30,416 nucleotides of DNA from Pseudomonadota bacterium (GTDB lineage Bacteria; Desulfobacterota; Desulfobulbia; Desulfobulbales; SURF-16). A program made the translations under genes and the position numbers. The stretch's first letter is position 1; every line of letters starts with the position of its first letter. The notes under the pieces are model-generated. The model made no database searches. It was given only the letters and a program-made list of their open reading frames with translations, and was not told the DNA's origin. Location of the stretch: positions 1 through 30,416 of the forward strand of contig JAUVQZ010000006.1 of the NCBI GenBank assembly GCA_030597865.1, given 5' to 3'. This document shows positions 23,477 to 30,414 of this stretch, piece after piece.

Positions 23477-24475
23477 ATGACCATCAATCCAACCACCCTG
23501 CAGTTTAAGGCCCAGGAGCGTAATGTCTTCTTCCACCTGCTCACCGCCTGCAATCTCTCCTGCAGCCATTGCTACATCAACACCGCCCAGCATGGCAGCC
23601 AAACCGTGTCCAGAGAGACCATGGAGAGCTGGCTTGCCCTCTTTTACGAAGCAGACAAGGAGAGCAATATCATCTTCTTAGGGGGCGAACCCACCCTCCA
23701 TCCCGACCTGGCCCACGGCATCCGCCATGCCCGAGAGCTGGGCTACGCAACCATCACCGTGGACAGTAACGGCTTTCTCTTCCATGATCTCCTCAACCGG
23801 ATTGAGCCAGGGGAGGCGGTCTTAAGCTTCAGCCTGGACGGCCCGGATGCCGCAATCAACGACCCCATCCGCGGCCAGGGCGTTTTTGCCACCTGCACCG
23901 AAAACCTGAGAAGGGCAATCGACCTTGGTTTTGAGGTCAGCGTTATCTATACGGTGAGCCGGATGAACCTCCACCACCTTGAGCGCATGCCGGCCCTGCT
24001 TAACTCCTTAGGGGTCAAACGCTTTTTCATCCAGGTCATCGGCATCCGCGGCAAATCAGCAGACGTTGAGGAGCCCCTGCAGCTCAGCCCTGACCAGTGG
24101 CTCACCGTCATCCCACCCGTGGCCAGGGAGGCGGCTGAACTGGGCATGCATGTTATCTACCCAAAGGTCTTTCTGGAAGAGGGGGAGGAATTCGCCTGTG
24201 CCGGCGAGGTGGCGGAGAATTTTTTCATCTTCCCCAACGGCCGGGTCTACAAATGCCCCCTCTGCGAGGATTTCCCCATCCACGCCCTGGAGATTAAGGA
24301 TAACCGACTCATCAAAACCGAGGGACTCAATGAGGACAGGCTCTTTACACTCCACATTGCCGAAGGCTGCGTGATGAACAAATTACTGCAACCGGGAAAC
24401 ATCGAGTACACCGCCGACGGCAGCCCCAAGCACCGCATCTCCTGCTGCCTGCTCAAGCAGGAGATGCAGAAATAG
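23477..24475 (+). CDS. Radical SAM protein with SPASM-like C-terminus
   Basis: The 332-residue protein has the radical SAM motif Cys25-x3-Cys29-x2-Cys32 (LLTACNLSCSHCYINTA), which binds the 4Fe-4S cluster, then FLGGEPTLHPDL (residues 67-78; the GGEP SAM-binding motif) and LSFSLDGPDAAINDPIRGQG. The C-terminal third has extra cysteines at 241, 260, 263, 298, 323 and 324 (FACAGEV, YKCPLCEDF, EGCVMN, ISCCLLKQ), like a SPASM/twitch auxiliary-cluster domain. SPASM proteins often modify peptides or act in cofactor assembly. No precursor peptide is evident nearby. No strong ribosome site precedes ATG 23477. It probably shares the promoter of the upstream deaminase. Confidence 0.88.
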   Translation: MTINPTTLQFKAQERNVFFHLLTACNLSCSHCYINTAQHGSQTVSRETMESWLALFYEADKESNIIFLGGEPTLHPDLAHGIRHARELGYATITVDSNGFLFHDLLNRIEPGEAVLSFSLDGPDAAINDPIRGQGVFATCTENLRRAIDLGFEVSVIYTVSRMNLHHLERMPALLNSLGVKRFFIQVIGIRGKSADVEEPLQLSPDQWLTVIPPVAREAAELGMHVIYPKVFLEEGEEFACAGEVAENFFIFPNGRVYKCPLCEDFPIHALEIKDNRLIKTEGLNEDRLFTLHIAEGCVMNKLLQPGNIEYTADGSPKHRISCCLLKQEMQK

Positions 24476-24527
24476 GGGATGGGGGGGGGCGGCTGTTTAC
24501 CTCCTCAATATTGACGGCATTCTAAGA

Positions 24528-24559
24528 CCCCTGTAGGAGCAAGCCTGCTCCTACAGGGG
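24528..24559. repeat. REP-like perfect hairpin (CTGTAGGAGCA family)
   Basis: CCCCTGTAGGAGCA, loop AGCC, TGCTCCTACAGGGG is a perfect 14-base stem. TGTAGGAGC-type palindromes are dispersed REP elements in many Gram-negative genomes. It lies 53 bases after the radical SAM stop with no T run. Confidence 0.7.
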
Positions 24560-24585
24560 ATCCATCATCGAGAAAAAAAGCTCTT

Positions 24586-24861
24586 CACGGATTACCGTGG
24601 GAGAGTTGTTTATTGTATTGATCTCTTTAGTCGCAATATTCTTTTGTTTCTTTTTGCTTGTCCAAAAAGAAACAAAAAAAGGACACCCCTAACAGTCCTG
24701 GCCTTCGGCACCACTCGCCTTCCGCCTGGAAAGGGACATTGCAGAAACTCGCTTGCGCTCAGACATGCTGCAATGCTTTTCCCTTTCCAGGCTCCCTGCT
24801 CGTTCAGGGCTGAATGGGGAAAGAAAAAACACCAACAGCAAAGGTTCCACGGTAATCCGTG
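24586..24861. mobile_element. MITE-like element with 15-base terminal inverted repeats
   Basis: CACGGATTACCGTGG at 24586-24600 and CCACGGTAATCCGTG at 24847-24861 are exact reverse complements, bounding 276 bases with no transposase. Inside are two more palindromes: TTTTGTTTCTTTTT facing AAAAAGAAACAAAA (24642-24677), and GCCTGGAAAGGGACATTGCAG facing an imperfect complement ending CCCTTTCCAGGC (24724-24792). The structure suggests a non-autonomous element or a large folded RNA. The stretch 24476-24953 holds only this element, the hairpin at 24528 and a G run near 24480. Confidence 0.6.
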
Positions 24862-24953
24862 ATGAACCAGAAAAAAGGTGCCACCGCAGAAACGTCTTTC
24901 CCTCGCAACTGAGCTGCTCCGCATCCCGGCGGCGCAACGGACTGTCACGTGAC

Positions 24954-25847
24954 CTAAACAGCTACACTGTTTTCGTTAGACATCTCAAATTCGCCAACAA
25001 TTTCCTCAAGTCTCTTCAGCAGACGCGCCGCAAGGTCACCTGCCTCACCCTTTTCCCCTTGATGATGTTGTTGGGCAAACAGCTCTGTTGCCGCTGAAAA
25101 AGAAGCAACCGTGACCATTGGGGGGGCAACATACAAGGGTGGCGGCATATAGGCCACAGGACCATATGCCATGGGGGCATAGGCAACGGAACCACATGCG
25201 ACAGACACTGCTGGCATGGCAATTACTGGCGGAGGAAGGGGTAAGGCATAGCCATAATATGAAAGACCACCTTGTATAAATGATGACACCCCGCGACAGG
25301 ACTCGCTTATCGTATCATTCCAGGCCTGCCTCACCGCACCTGGGGCATCAAGAGGCGGGAATACGGTTTTGAATTGTCCGTTGCCATAAACAGCATCCCC
25401 ATCCTTATTTAAATCCACCATCTCCGATTCCAAAGACAGCAGGTTCAAACATCCCTCATCAGAATAAGATTCAACCTGCAATAATGGATCGATTAAGGCT
25501 GCATCCTCCAGGCTATCCCCGGTTGTCACCGTAATTGGCACACCATTTATACTGTGCAGAGCGACAAGATCGTCGCTTGACAGATTCTGCAGGAATGCCT
25601 TTGGATCATTAAGCACCTCCTGACGGCTAAATCCTTTTTCTCCCATCAAGGCAATAACCTTATCATTGAAATGAATGTCATCCTTGGCCACTGAGCCGTT
25701 TTTTTCTATGTAGCCCTGGTAGGTTTCATCAAAACTTGGGGCATTGCCCTGGTGGACATGACCGCTTCCATGTATTGCGAATGGCACAACCCTGAACAAC
25801 TGCCGTGGCAACATTACAGCAAAACTTTGAGACGATTGCATACACAT
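24954..25847 (-). CDS. Unknown 297-residue protein divergent from the LuxR gene
   Basis: A strong AGGAGG six bases before ATG 25847 supports the start. I do not recognise a family. Residues 1-30 hold a mildly hydrophobic stretch (FRVVPFAIHGSGHVHQG) that is not a clear signal peptide. Residues 40-140 look like a folded acidic domain. An EF-hand/dockerin-like loop occurs at 145-156, DLNKDGDAVYGN, with Asp145, Asn147, Asp149 and Asp151 but Asn at the usual twelfth-position Glu. Residues 196-250 are rich in Pro, Ala, Tyr, Val and Met (AYAPMAYGPVAYMPPPLYVA), followed by a Gln/Glu-rich tail and a helix (LLKRLEEIVGEFEMSNE). The codon use looks less GC-rich than that of neighbouring genes. Its neighbour is a quorum regulator, so regulated expression is plausible. 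Confidence 0.75.
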   Translation of the reverse strand: MCMQSSQSFAVMLPRQLFRVVPFAIHGSGHVHQGNAPSFDETYQGYIEKNGSVAKDDIHFNDKVIALMGEKGFSRQEVLNDPKAFLQNLSSDDLVALHSINGVPITVTTGDSLEDAALIDPLLQVESYSDEGCLNLLSLESEMVDLNKDGDAVYGNGQFKTVFPPLDAPGAVRQAWNDTISESCRGVSSFIQGGLSYYGYALPLPPPVIAMPAVSVACGSVAYAPMAYGPVAYMPPPLYVAPPMVTVASFSAATELFAQQHHQGEKGEAGDLAARLLKRLEEIVGEFEMSNENSVAV

Positions 25848-25896
25848 AACTCTCCTCCTCTTGGGCTGTTCAACCGCCTATCCCTGGCGACTCAAC

Positions 25897-25920
25897 AGCT
25901 AAACATAACCATGTTTGGCT
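25897..25920. promoter_or_regulatory. Inverted repeat upstream of the unknown gene
   Basis: AGCTAAACAT and ATGTTTGGCT form a 10-base inverted repeat (9 of 10 pairs) with spacer AACC, 50 bases before the minus-strand ATG at 25847. It does not match a lux box, so it could serve another regulator. Confidence 0.4.
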
Positions 25921-26041
25921 TAAGAGACGGATAACCTGCCACTTCCTTCCATGTCCGCAACAAGGAGACCCAGGCAATTCTAACGAATTGCACCTATTGT
26001 TCATGACAACTTGTCGGTGCTGGGCCGCAAAGAGTTAACCG

Positions 26042-26061
26042 ACCTATCATATGTGATAGGT
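26042..26061. promoter_or_regulatory. lux-box-like 20-base palindrome
   Basis: ACCTATCATATGTGATAGGT has 8-base perfect arms (ACCTATCA and TGATAGGT) around TATG. It has the length and ACCT...AGGT ends of the Vibrio fischeri lux box and agrees with it at 12 of 20 positions. A -10-like TTTATT at 26082-26087 lies 20 bases to the right, the spacing expected for LuxR-type activation with the box next to the -35, pointing at the LuxR gene. To the left no comparable -10 is seen. The 342-base gap 25848-26189 also contains GACAACTTGTC (26005-26015). Confidence 0.65.
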
Positions 26062-26189
26062 TCCGCTCCGGACATCTGGAATTTATTTAAGCTGTGATGC
26101 CCTAAAACCGATATTTGCTATGGGTATAGTTATGTCGTCGCCGGGATGTTGCCTGACACCTTCCATGATCTGCCAGACAAAAGAGGTAA

Positions 26190-26951
26190 ATGCCCCCACC
26201 CATGACTGCTGAAATACTGAGCCATGCTGAGCTTTCTGAATTACTGGATATGATTCAGTCCCTGGTTTCCTGTCAAGACATGGATAATTTCATCCCTATT
26301 GCCCGTCGGCTTGAATATTTGACAGGTTGTGAGCATATTATCTTCGCCATGCCCGAGCTTCCTGGCAATGGAGAAACTGCCGTTGCTGATCTGAACATTA
26401 GCTACCCTCAGGAATGGGTTGACATGTATCAGGCATGTGAGTTTTGGAGAATTAACCCGATAGTGCTGAGCTCCTTAATACAAAACGGCCCTCTATGTTG
26501 GGCTGATGTCTACCGCCGTTATCGGGCCGATAAAAAGTTCATGAAATTGGCCCATGATTTTTGGGGCCTTAAAGATGGCTACACCTGCCTTACCCGACCA
26601 ATATCCGGAGGTAACTGGAGTATGGTCTCCCTGGCCGGTGATTTCAGAAAACAGGATTCAAAATTAGATTACATTCTTGACCGGACAGCCCCCCATTTTC
26701 ACCTGGCGCTCATGGCTATTAAAAAGAAAGATGGCGCACGTAAGCTTGCAAAGCTTACCGGTAGGGAAAAAGAGGCCCTCAAGTGGCTTCAACAGGGTAA
26801 AACCTCCTGGGAGATGTCCGTTATTCTGAATGTTTCAGAAGCAACCATCAATTTCCACATCAAGAATATCAAAAAAAAACTTAATGCTGTCAGCCGCAGT
26901 CAAGCAGTGGCAACGGCCATTCATTGCGGCTTAATTAATGTCTGCCCATAA
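26190..26951 (+). CDS. LuxR-family quorum-sensing regulator (LuxR solo)
   Basis: The 253 residues have an N-terminal autoinducer-binding domain (about 15-175) and a C-terminal GerE helix-turn-helix (189-249, LTGREKEALKWLQQGKTSWE, then NVSEATINFHIKNIKKKL). By TraR numbering the ligand-pocket set is Trp57 to Trp76, Tyr61 to Tyr80, Asp70 to Asn89, Pro71 to Pro90, Trp85 to Trp104, and Gly113 to Gly130; spacing is exact for the first five. Only the Asp that contacts the acyl amide is changed, to Asn. No luxI-type synthase is in the window. AGAGG just before ATG 26190 supports the start. A lux-type box lies 129 bases upstream, so autoregulation is likely. The ligand is unknown. Confidence 0.88.
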   Translation: MPPPMTAEILSHAELSELLDMIQSLVSCQDMDNFIPIARRLEYLTGCEHIIFAMPELPGNGETAVADLNISYPQEWVDMYQACEFWRINPIVLSSLIQNGPLCWADVYRRYRADKKFMKLAHDFWGLKDGYTCLTRPISGGNWSMVSLAGDFRKQDSKLDYILDRTAPHFHLALMAIKKKDGARKLAKLTGREKEALKWLQQGKTSWEMSVILNVSEATINFHIKNIKKKLNAVSRSQAVATAIHCGLINVCP

Positions 26952-26961
26952 ATGGTTTTTC

Positions 26962-26978
26962 GGAGTCTCACAGACTCC
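26962..26978 (+). terminator. Small hairpin just after the LuxR gene
   Basis: GGAGTCT, loop CAC, AGACTCC is a perfect 7-base stem ten bases after the stop codon. No T run follows, so termination would be weak. A GCACCC-rich imperfect stem follows at about 27053-27094. Confidence 0.3.
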
Positions 26979-27161
26979 CTTACCTGTCGGAAAATCAAGG
27001 ACTGCGAAAAAATAAGCCCAGGCGCCCCGAAGGAGATAAGCGAAGACTTCGAGTGCACCCCTCAAGGGGGTATAAAAAATAACCCTTAGGGTGCATTTGT
27101 TTGATATCGAGGTCTTCAGGCCGGGTTTCTATCAGAAAAGTGTAATGATAGATGATGAAGG

Positions 27162-27205
27162 AAATAGGTGCCGGTGACCGTTTTCCCTTAGACACCTATT
27201 TTTTT
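27162..27205 (+). terminator. Possible terminator for plus-strand transcripts from luxR
   Basis: AAATAGGTG (27162-27170) and CACCTATTT (27193-27201) pair in a 9-base stem with a 22-base loop, followed by a T run to 27205. It reaches into the last codons of the convergent tatC gene. Confidence 0.4.
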
Positions 27206-27919
27206 AGGGCCAAAAATCCGCATGACGGTGAGACCCAGCTCATAGAGGATAAAGAGCGGCAGAACAAGGAGCATGGTGGACATGACGTCCCCGGCTGCCA
27301 AAAGAAAGGAAAGGACGATGATGGCCAGATAGAAATATTTACGCTGTTTGGAAAAATAGGTGCGATCCACAAAGCCGGCCTTGCCGGCCATGACCATCAG
27401 AAAGGGAATCTCAAAGGCCAGGCCAAAGGCCAGGCCCGAACGGGCCACAAAGCTGAGGTAGGAGTCGAGCTTGGGCATGGCCGTCAGCTCATCGCCGGCA
27501 AAGCTCATCAGGTAGATGAGGGCCCGCGGCAAGACCCCGACATAGGCGAACATCACACCAAAGGCAAAGAGAAAGGTGGCCCAGAACACCACCACCAGGG
27601 CAAAACGCTTCTCATGGCCATGCAATCCCGGCGCCGCAAACATCCAGACCTGATAGAGCACCACGGGAAAACCGGCAAACACCCCCACCAGGATGGAAAT
27701 TTTCAGATAACTGACAAAGGCCTCGGTGAGATTGGTGTAGACCAGGTGGGAGAGCTCCGGACAGGCGGCAAAGAGTGGGGCAATGAGGAAAAGGGTGATG
27801 GATTCTGAAAAGAGATAGGCAATACCGCTGGCCAGGGCAACGGCCACAAAGGAGATGGTGATCCTCCGGCGCAGCTCCAGGAGATGGCCCTGGAAATGGC
27901 CTGTCAACACCTCACTCAT
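27188..27919 (-). CDS. tatC: Sec-independent translocase TatC, copy 2 (intact)
   Basis: This 243-residue protein spans the inner membrane several times and binds twin-arginine signal peptides. Recognisable parts are HFQGHLLELRRRITISFVAV, LTEAFVSYLKISILVGVFAG (the family's EAF..YLK helix), FPVVLYQVWMFAAPGLHGHE with KR after it, FGVMFAYVGVLPRALIYLMS, and FVARSGLAFGLAFEIPFLMV. The conserved APGL..HEKR loop with its Glu is present. Its ATG overlaps the stop of the upstream tatB (ATGA, 27916-27919), so the two are translated together. Only about a third of residues seem shared with copy 1 at 2005-2813, so this is not a recent duplicate. Whether both copies serve the same substrates is unknown. Confidence 0.93.
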   Translation of the reverse strand: MSEVLTGHFQGHLLELRRRITISFVAVALASGIAYLFSESITLFLIAPLFAACPELSHLVYTNLTEAFVSYLKISILVGVFAGFPVVLYQVWMFAAPGLHGHEKRFALVVVFWATFLFAFGVMFAYVGVLPRALIYLMSFAGDELTAMPKLDSYLSFVARSGLAFGLAFEIPFLMVMAGKAGFVDRTYFSKQRKYFYLAIIVLSFLLAAGDVMSTMLLVLPLFILYELGLTVMRIFGPKKIGV

Positions 27920-28305
27920 GTCTTGGGGGCCGCCTCATCTGCGTCAGATTGCTCAACAACTGACTGGTCATTGCCAACCGGGGCGCTATCTTCAGCCTTG
28001 CCACCACCTTCCGCCTCCCCATCAGCCCCAGGCGGGATGATCTCTGCCCCGTTGTCCCTATTGGCACTGACCAGATTGGTGAGGGAGGCATCAACATCCT
28101 CAAGGCCATGGGTCAGCTCCTTGAGACTCTCCTTCTCCTCAGCAAGCTCATCCTGCAGGGAATCCTTCAGGGAATTAGCCGCTTTTTTCAACTCCAGAAC
28201 CTGCTTGGCCACTGTCTTGGCCAGGCCTGGCAGCTTATCAGGCCCCACAACAATAAGGGCCAGGGCCATAATTAAAATAAGTTCCGGGAGTCCGATACCA
28301 AACAT
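27916..28305 (-). CDS. tatB: Twin-arginine translocation protein TatB/TatA
   Basis: This 129-residue protein begins MFGIGLPELILIMALALIVV, then GPDKLPGLAKTVAKQV, the classic TatA/B layout: a short N-terminal membrane helix, a Gly-Pro hinge, and an amphipathic helix. The long charged C-terminal tail (LKDSLQDELAEEKESLKEL) and rather large size suggest TatB rather than TatA. ATG 28305 is chosen because family proteins begin here; an upstream in-frame ATG at 28362 would add 19 residues in front of the membrane helix. It is followed immediately by tatC copy 2. No separate tatA was seen, so this protein may serve both roles or tatA lies elsewhere. Confidence 0.88.
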   Translation of the reverse strand: MFGIGLPELILIMALALIVVGPDKLPGLAKTVAKQVLELKKAANSLKDSLQDELAEEKESLKELTHGLEDVDASLTNLVSANRDNGAEIIPPGADGEAEGGGKAEDSAPVGNDQSVVEQSDADEAAPKT

Positions 28306-28534
28306 AATCTTTTCAAAAGCCGGTTTATCCGTACCCCAAAAGGCCAGACCAGACACCTGCAAAAGGCTGTGCCTAAAATTTAAAAAGGGTTACACCCATG
28401 CCGCTGACAGGGGCAAAGGGGAAATCTACGGTATTTATCAGGTGGTGTCAAGCAGGCTGAAGCCCCCCTTAACCATATAAAGGCGGCCTTTTCCCCTGCC
28501 CCTGCCGGTGAAAAAACTTACCCCTGCCACTGTA

Positions 28535-28563
28535 TTGACATTTACCCCACGGTTGACTATCTT
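28535..28563 (+). promoter_or_regulatory. Strong sigma-70-type promoter for purA
   Basis: A perfect TTGACA (28535-28540), a 17-base spacer and TATCTT (28558-28563) precede purA by about 95 bases. The rest of 28306-28659 shows no other gene. Confidence 0.65.
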
Positions 28564-28659
28564 TGACGGGTTTGTCCTGACCCCGACCACGGTGCAGGAC
28601 GATATTACCCTAAAACAAAATGCCCTCTGGGCTTTCATACACATTTTCAGGAGAGAACA

Positions 28660-29958
28660 ATGGCCAATGTAGTTGTGGTAGGCACCCAATGGGGCGACGA
28701 AGGAAAGGGCAAGATCGTTGATCTCCTCACCCAACATGCTGACTATGTCGTCCGCTTCCAGGGCGGCAATAACGCCGGCCACACCCTGGTGGTTGACGGC
28801 AAGAAATTCGTCTTTCACCTCATCCCCTCCGGTATTCTCTACGAGGACAAACAATGCCTGATCGGCAACGGCGTGGTTCTCGATCCCGGTGTCTTACTCA
28901 GTGAGATGGCTGAACTTTCCGAGCAGGGTCTGCCCGTCACCCCGGGCCGTTTCACCCTCAGTGAAAATGCCCATCTGATCATGCCTTACCACTGCGCCCT
29001 TGATGCCGGCAGCGAGTCTAAGAAGAAGGAAGGGGCCAAGATCGGTACCACCGGTCGCGGCATCGGCCCCTGCTACGGCGACAAGATCCTGCGCAGCGGC
29101 ATCAAATGCGGCGACCTGCTCGACCCTGACCTCTTCAAGGCAAAACTGGAAGAAAATCTTGCTGAAAAAAACAGGATCCTCGTTGACATATTCGGTGGCT
29201 CTCCCCTGAATTTCGATGCCATTTACGGCCAGTACATGGAATATGCCGAGCAGCTCGGCCCTTACATGGGCAATGTCAGCGTCAAACTTGACGAGGGACG
29301 CAAGGCCGGCAAGCATATCCTCTTTGAAGGCGCCCAGGGAACCCAGCTCGACATTGACCACGGCACCTACCCCTTTGTCACCTCGTCAAACGTGGTGGCG
29401 GGCAACGCCTGTACCGGTTCCGGTTTTGGCCCCGCCCATATTGATGCGGTTATCGGTATCCTCAAGGCCTACACCACCCGTGTTGGCGAGGGCCCCTTCC
29501 CCACCGAACTCTTTGACGAGGTGGGAGCCGGCATGCAAAAGCGCGGCGGCGAATTTGGCGCCACCACCGGCCGCACCAGACGTTGCGGATGGCTTGACGG
29601 TGTGGTTGCCAACGATGCGGTTCGCCTCAACGGCATCACCGGCCTGGCCATCACCAAGCTCGATGTGTTAAGCGGCATGGACTCCTTGAAGATCGCCAAT
29701 GCCTACGAGACAGACGGCACCACCTACCATGCCATGCCCGGCAACATCAAAAAGGCCCAGGCCGTCAAACCCGTCTATGAAGAGATTCCCGGCTGGCAGG
29801 AGGACATCAGCGCCGTGCGCTCCGTTGATGATCTGCCCCAAAAGACCAAGGATTACATCAGGCGCATCGAGGACCTCACCGAGACCCCGGCCCAGATCAT
29901 CTCCGTGGGCCCAGACCGGGCCGAGACCATGCTTCTACAGAACCCCTTTGAAAAATAA
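28660..29958 (+). CDS. purA: Adenylosuccinate synthetase
   Basis: PurA joins aspartate to IMP with GTP, the first step from IMP to AMP. The 432 residues are full length for bacteria. The GTP-binding/catalytic loop is TQWGDEGKGKIVDLLTQHAD (residues 9-28) with Asp13 as the catalytic base and Lys16/Lys18, followed by RFQGGNNAGHTLV with His41. IGTTGRGIGPCYGDKILRSG, FEGAQGTQLDIDHGTYPFVT, GRTRRCGWLDGV, TKLDVLSG and SVGPDRAETM are all standard family blocks. An AGGAGA ribosome site at 28649-28654 fits ATG 28660. It is transcribed alone from the promoter at 28535 and ends at the terminator at 29982-30025. Confidence 0.98.
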   Translation: MANVVVVGTQWGDEGKGKIVDLLTQHADYVVRFQGGNNAGHTLVVDGKKFVFHLIPSGILYEDKQCLIGNGVVLDPGVLLSEMAELSEQGLPVTPGRFTLSENAHLIMPYHCALDAGSESKKKEGAKIGTTGRGIGPCYGDKILRSGIKCGDLLDPDLFKAKLEENLAEKNRILVDIFGGSPLNFDAIYGQYMEYAEQLGPYMGNVSVKLDEGRKAGKHILFEGAQGTQLDIDHGTYPFVTSSNVVAGNACTGSGFGPAHIDAVIGILKAYTTRVGEGPFPTELFDEVGAGMQKRGGEFGATTGRTRRCGWLDGVVANDAVRLNGITGLAITKLDVLSGMDSLKIANAYETDGTTYHAMPGNIKKAQAVKPVYEEIPGWQEDISAVRSVDDLPQKTKDYIRRIEDLTETPAQIISVGPDRAETMLLQNPFEK

Positions 29959-29981
29959 CGCTGCACCCAGCGAATAGTGAT

Positions 29982-30025
29982 AAAAAAAGGGGGGAGGCGC
30001 TTTCCGGCGCCTCCCCCCTTTTTTT
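29982..30025 (+). terminator. Rho-independent terminator of purA
   Basis: GGGGGGAGGCGC (29989-30000), loop TTTCCG, GCGCCTCCCCCC (30007-30018) gives a perfect 12-base stem preceded by an A run and followed by a run of seven T, so it could also work in reverse. Confidence 0.92.
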
Positions 30026-30037
30026 ATTGTTTTTCCA

Positions 30038-30102
30038 GGCCACGGAATCCACGGAACACACTGAGAAAAAGCTCTTTTTCTTTTTCCGTGCCTTCCGTGG
30101 CC
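30038..30102. repeat. Palindromic intergenic element, copy C (CCACGGAA family)
   Basis: GGCCACGGAATCCACGGAA on the left and TTCCGTGCCTTCCGTGGCC on the right pair around an A/T-rich centre containing GAAAAAGCTCTTTTTC. It is the third member of the family seen at 281-348 and 2958-3020, and lies just after the purA terminator. Confidence 0.75.
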
Positions 30103-30235
30103 AAACTCTCTCCCTACCTCATCTTACGGCTCACCAGCCGGGAGCCGGCCATGACCTGACTCATATCCACAGCGATATGGGCCAGCATATTGCTGGGGGT
30201 GGGGTCAAACATGCATCACGTCACAAACAACCAAG

Positions 30236-30258
30236 TGTCAAGGTTAAAGATTTGACCC
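30236..30258 (-). repeat. Dispersed repeat, minus-strand variant of the 223/423 word
   Basis: Read on the minus strand this is GGGTCAAATCTTTAACCTTG followed by ACA, one base different in the core from the copies at 223-255 and 423-454. It supplies the stop codon of the frame at 30244-30414. Confidence 0.6.
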
Positions 30259-30414
30259 TACCAACACACTTTGTAATTGGATTTCCTGTAGCATGTGGGC
30301 GTGATCATGCAAAACCTTGTTGTCGGCTTGATGGCATAGATAAGCGAAAAGCCGATTGACAGCAGTGCCATCTGGAATCAAAATGGTCTCTGGGAGACTT
30401 TGTTCTCCTGGGAG
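30244..30414 (-). CDS. C-terminal fragment of an unidentified protein (partial)
   Basis: A 56-residue open frame enters from the right edge and ends at TAA inside the dispersed repeat. It reads LPGEQSLPETILIPDGTAVN, then RLFAYLCHQADNKVLHDHAH, then MLQEIQLQSVLVGSNL. The composition is protein-like, but I recognise no family and the start is outside the window. The last residues (GSNL) are encoded by the repeat, so the gene end may have been altered by repeat insertion. Confidence 0.35.
   Translation of the reverse strand, partial: LPGEQSLPETILIPDGTAVNRLFAYLCHQADNKVLHDHAHMLQEIQLQSVLVGSNL

Noticed and set aside
24610..24948. Minus-strand frame of 112 codons across the MITE-like element
   Set aside because: It reads through the inverted repeats and is rich in Cys, Phe and Arg, as expected of chance translation of palindromic DNA.
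30116..30211. Minus-strand frame starting MFDPTPSNMLAHIAVDMSQV and ending in SRKMR
   Set aside because: Only 32 codons, with no ribosome site and sitting in repeat-flanked DNA; not enough to call a gene.
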